Source: Acidobacteriota bacterium
GTDB lineage: Bacteria > Acidobacteriota > UBA6911 > RPQK01 > DATIPO01
Direction: 5' to 3'
DNA length: 33,092 bases
Assembly (NCBI GenBank): GCA_035471785.1
Contig: DATIPQ010000088.1
Location: 1 to 33,092 of the forward strand
A program made the translations under genes and the position numbers. The notes beneath the pieces are model-generated. The model was not told where the DNA came from and did not search any database. It saw only the letters and a program-made list of their open reading frames with translations. Positions 31,611 through 33,092 of this stretch are shown piece by piece (the stretch's first letter is position 1; the number at the start of each line of letters is the position of its first letter).

Positions 31611-33092
31611 ATGCTTCAAAGAATCATCGTTTCCGTTCTGGTCCTGACTCTGGCCGCTTCTGTCTTCCTCTACTGGGAGGACGATTCAGCCCAGGCCGGA
31701 ACCGTCATGACGCCCCAGGAACTGCAGGGGTTGAGGGCCGCCGTGCGGGTTGTGCGGGACGAGGAAAACGTCCCCCACATCTTTACTCAAAACGATCATG
31801 ACGGCATGTTCATGATCGGCTACCTGCACGCCCGGGACCGTCTCTTCCAGATGGATGTCTCGCGCCGCCTCTTCAGCGGAACCCTGGCGGAACTGGTGGG
31901 TCAGGCCGCCTTGCCTCAGGACATCCAACTGCGCACGCTGGGTCTGCGGCGGGCGGCTGAGAGGTCGGTGGACGCCTACTCGCCCCGCACGCGCCGGATG
32001 GTGCAAGCCTACGCCGACGGGGTCAACGCCTACCTTGACGAAGGCAATCCGCTGCCCCCCGAATACCCGGCGCTGGAACTGGCCACGGTCGAGCCCTGGA
32101 CGCTGCTCGACACCCTGACGGTGGCCAAGGGGCTGGCCTTCGGACTCTCCTTCGACCTGGACGACATCGACCGCAGCGTGGCCTTGATGACCTTTCAGGA
32201 GGCCGGCGAGGCAGGCGGTTTCGACGGCACGGCGCTGTTCTTTGAAGACACTTACCGCGTGGAGCCTCTGGACGGCACCGTTTCCATCCCCGAGGCCGGA
32301 CTGGCCGGCGACTCGACCCGCGCCCGCCGCTCTGATGACGCCAGCCGGGACCTGACGGCCATCGCCCAGCGGATGCGCGAGATCATCCGTCCCCAGACCT
32401 TGCAACTGATGCGCAACTACCTGTCCAAGCTGGACGGCATGCCCGAGTTGCGCGAGATGCTCAGCCTGAGCCGGCGCGCCAAAGGCAGCAACTGGTGGCT
32501 CATCGGACCCGACAACAGCGCCACCGGCAACGCCCTCTTCGCCAACGACCCTCATCTGGCCCTGGATACGCCGGCCACTTTCTATGAAGCTCATCTCGAA
32601 GTGGCTGAAGATCCCGCGCTGGGGGCCATGAACGTGGCCGGAGTCACCTTCCCGGGCGCTCCCAACTTCGTGCAGGGATGCAACCAGGTCATGTGCTGGG
32701 GATCGACCGTCAATCCTCTGGACGTGACCGACGTCTATCAGGAAACGCTGGTCGTCAACTTCCCCTCGCTGGGAGCCTTTCCCCAGATCATGGGCACACG
32801 TTTCGGAGACGAGATCGAGCCGGTGGAACCCTTGGGACAAAGCTTCGATGTCAACGACCCGACCAGCGGCATCCAGGACGACGTGTCCCGGGCCGCGGTT
32901 GGCGCTCTGGAGGGTGCCGTGACGCTGATCGTGCCGCGACGCAACAACGGCCCCATCGTCGACTTCGAGTTGCCCAGCGTCCCTCTCGGAACCGTCGACA
33001 TCGCGGCCATCAGCGTCCAGTACACCGGCTGGGGGGCTACCCGCGAGGGAGAAGCTTTCTTCCGCATCGCCCGGGCCGAAAGCGTGGAGGAA
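31611..33092 (+). CDS. Penicillin-acylase-family hydrolase precursor (N-terminal part)
   Basis: Open to the end of the window, 494 residues seen; ATG 31611 follows AAGGAG. A signal peptide or anchor (IIVSVLVLTLAASVFLYW) leads to the alpha chain, with VVRDEENVPHIF and GYLHARDRLFQMDVSRRLFSG. The precursor is cut before a Ser that becomes the nucleophile of the beta chain; here it is in AKGSNWWLIGP (Ser293), followed by GNALFANDPHL. The alpha chain of ~250 residues plus spacer fits the family. It hydrolyses amides such as beta-lactam side chains or acyl-homoserine lactones in the periplasm; the substrate cannot be told. The 220 bases before it hold the repeat copy and no clear promoter. Confidence 0.92.
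   Translation, partial: MLQRIIVSVLVLTLAASVFLYWEDDSAQAGTVMTPQELQGLRAAVRVVRDEENVPHIFTQNDHDGMFMIGYLHARDRLFQMDVSRRLFSGTLAELVGQAALPQDIQLRTLGLRRAAERSVDAYSPRTRRMVQAYADGVNAYLDEGNPLPPEYPALELATVEPWTLLDTLTVAKGLAFGLSFDLDDIDRSVALMTFQEAGEAGGFDGTALFFEDTYRVEPLDGTVSIPEAGLAGDSTRARRSDDASRDLTAIAQRMREIIRPQTLQLMRNYLSKLDGMPELREMLSLSRRAKGSNWWLIGPDNSATGNALFANDPHLALDTPATFYEAHLEVAEDPALGAMNVAGVTFPGAPNFVQGCNQVMCWGSTVNPLDVTDVYQETLVVNFPSLGAFPQIMGTRFGDEIEPVEPLGQSFDVNDPTSGIQDDVSRAAVGALEGAVTLIVPRRNNGPIVDFELPSVPLGTVDIAAISVQYTGWGATREGEAFFRIARAESVEE

Overview
The window is GC-rich bacterial chromosomal DNA, packed with genes on both strands. Its mix fits an Acidobacteriota-like organism: large multihaem cytochromes, a Rieske/cytochrome b complex, a carbamoyltransferase of the AOTCase/SOTCase type, a sigma-54 activator and a penicillin-acylase-like hydrolase. 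That assignment is inferred from gene content only; no rRNA or marker phylogeny is available.

Layout. (a) 1-1207: the 3' end of a beta-class DNA methyltransferase, an overlapping probable restriction endonuclease, and then the 3' piece of a tRNA-Ser gene with no 5' half. This looks like the right edge of a genomic island inserted at tRNA-Ser. (b) 1208-3477: loosely packed DNA with a small secreted cysteine-rich protein, a secreted metzincin-like protease and a repeat-rich intergenic block. (c) 3478-7947: a minus-strand Rieske - cytochrome b - nine-haem cytochrome c operon, with a five-haem cytochrome c lipoprotein on the other strand. Together they suggest a menaquinol-oxidising complex that passes electrons to multihaem carriers. 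(d) 7962-15120: a minus-strand arginine operon, argR-argG-NTPase-argC-argD-argF'-argB, behind a probable ArgR operator. The carbamoyltransferase has the active-site residue expected of a succinylornithine enzyme, and an uncharacterised P-loop protein sits between argG and argC. (e) 15128-19211, minus strand: sigma-54 activator, a 41-residue membrane protein, an SSS-family symporter and a Nudix CoA pyrophosphatase. (f) 19212-22742: a non-coding stretch with a sigma-54-like promoter and three perfect hairpins, then a large flavoprotein/polyferredoxin membrane fusion and its membrane partner. (g) 22995-24827: Na/phosphate symporter plus PhoU-like protein. (h) 24967-27543: small ABC-type ATPase, diguanylate cyclase, and a secreted EEP-family phosphodiesterase on the opposite strand. 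(i) 27621-29827: mtnA and tsaD, overlapping. (j) 29882-31389: an HTH regulator translationally coupled to an SRPBCC protein, apparently leaderless and autoregulated. (k) 31611 to the end: the start of a penicillin-acylase-family precursor.

The best candidates for undescribed biology are the flavoprotein whose FAD 'GD' segment lies before its Rossmann motif and which is fused to a membrane polyferredoxin, the P-loop NTPase inside a probably succinyl-type arginine operon, and the Rieske/b complex with a nine-haem cytochrome in place of cytochrome c1.
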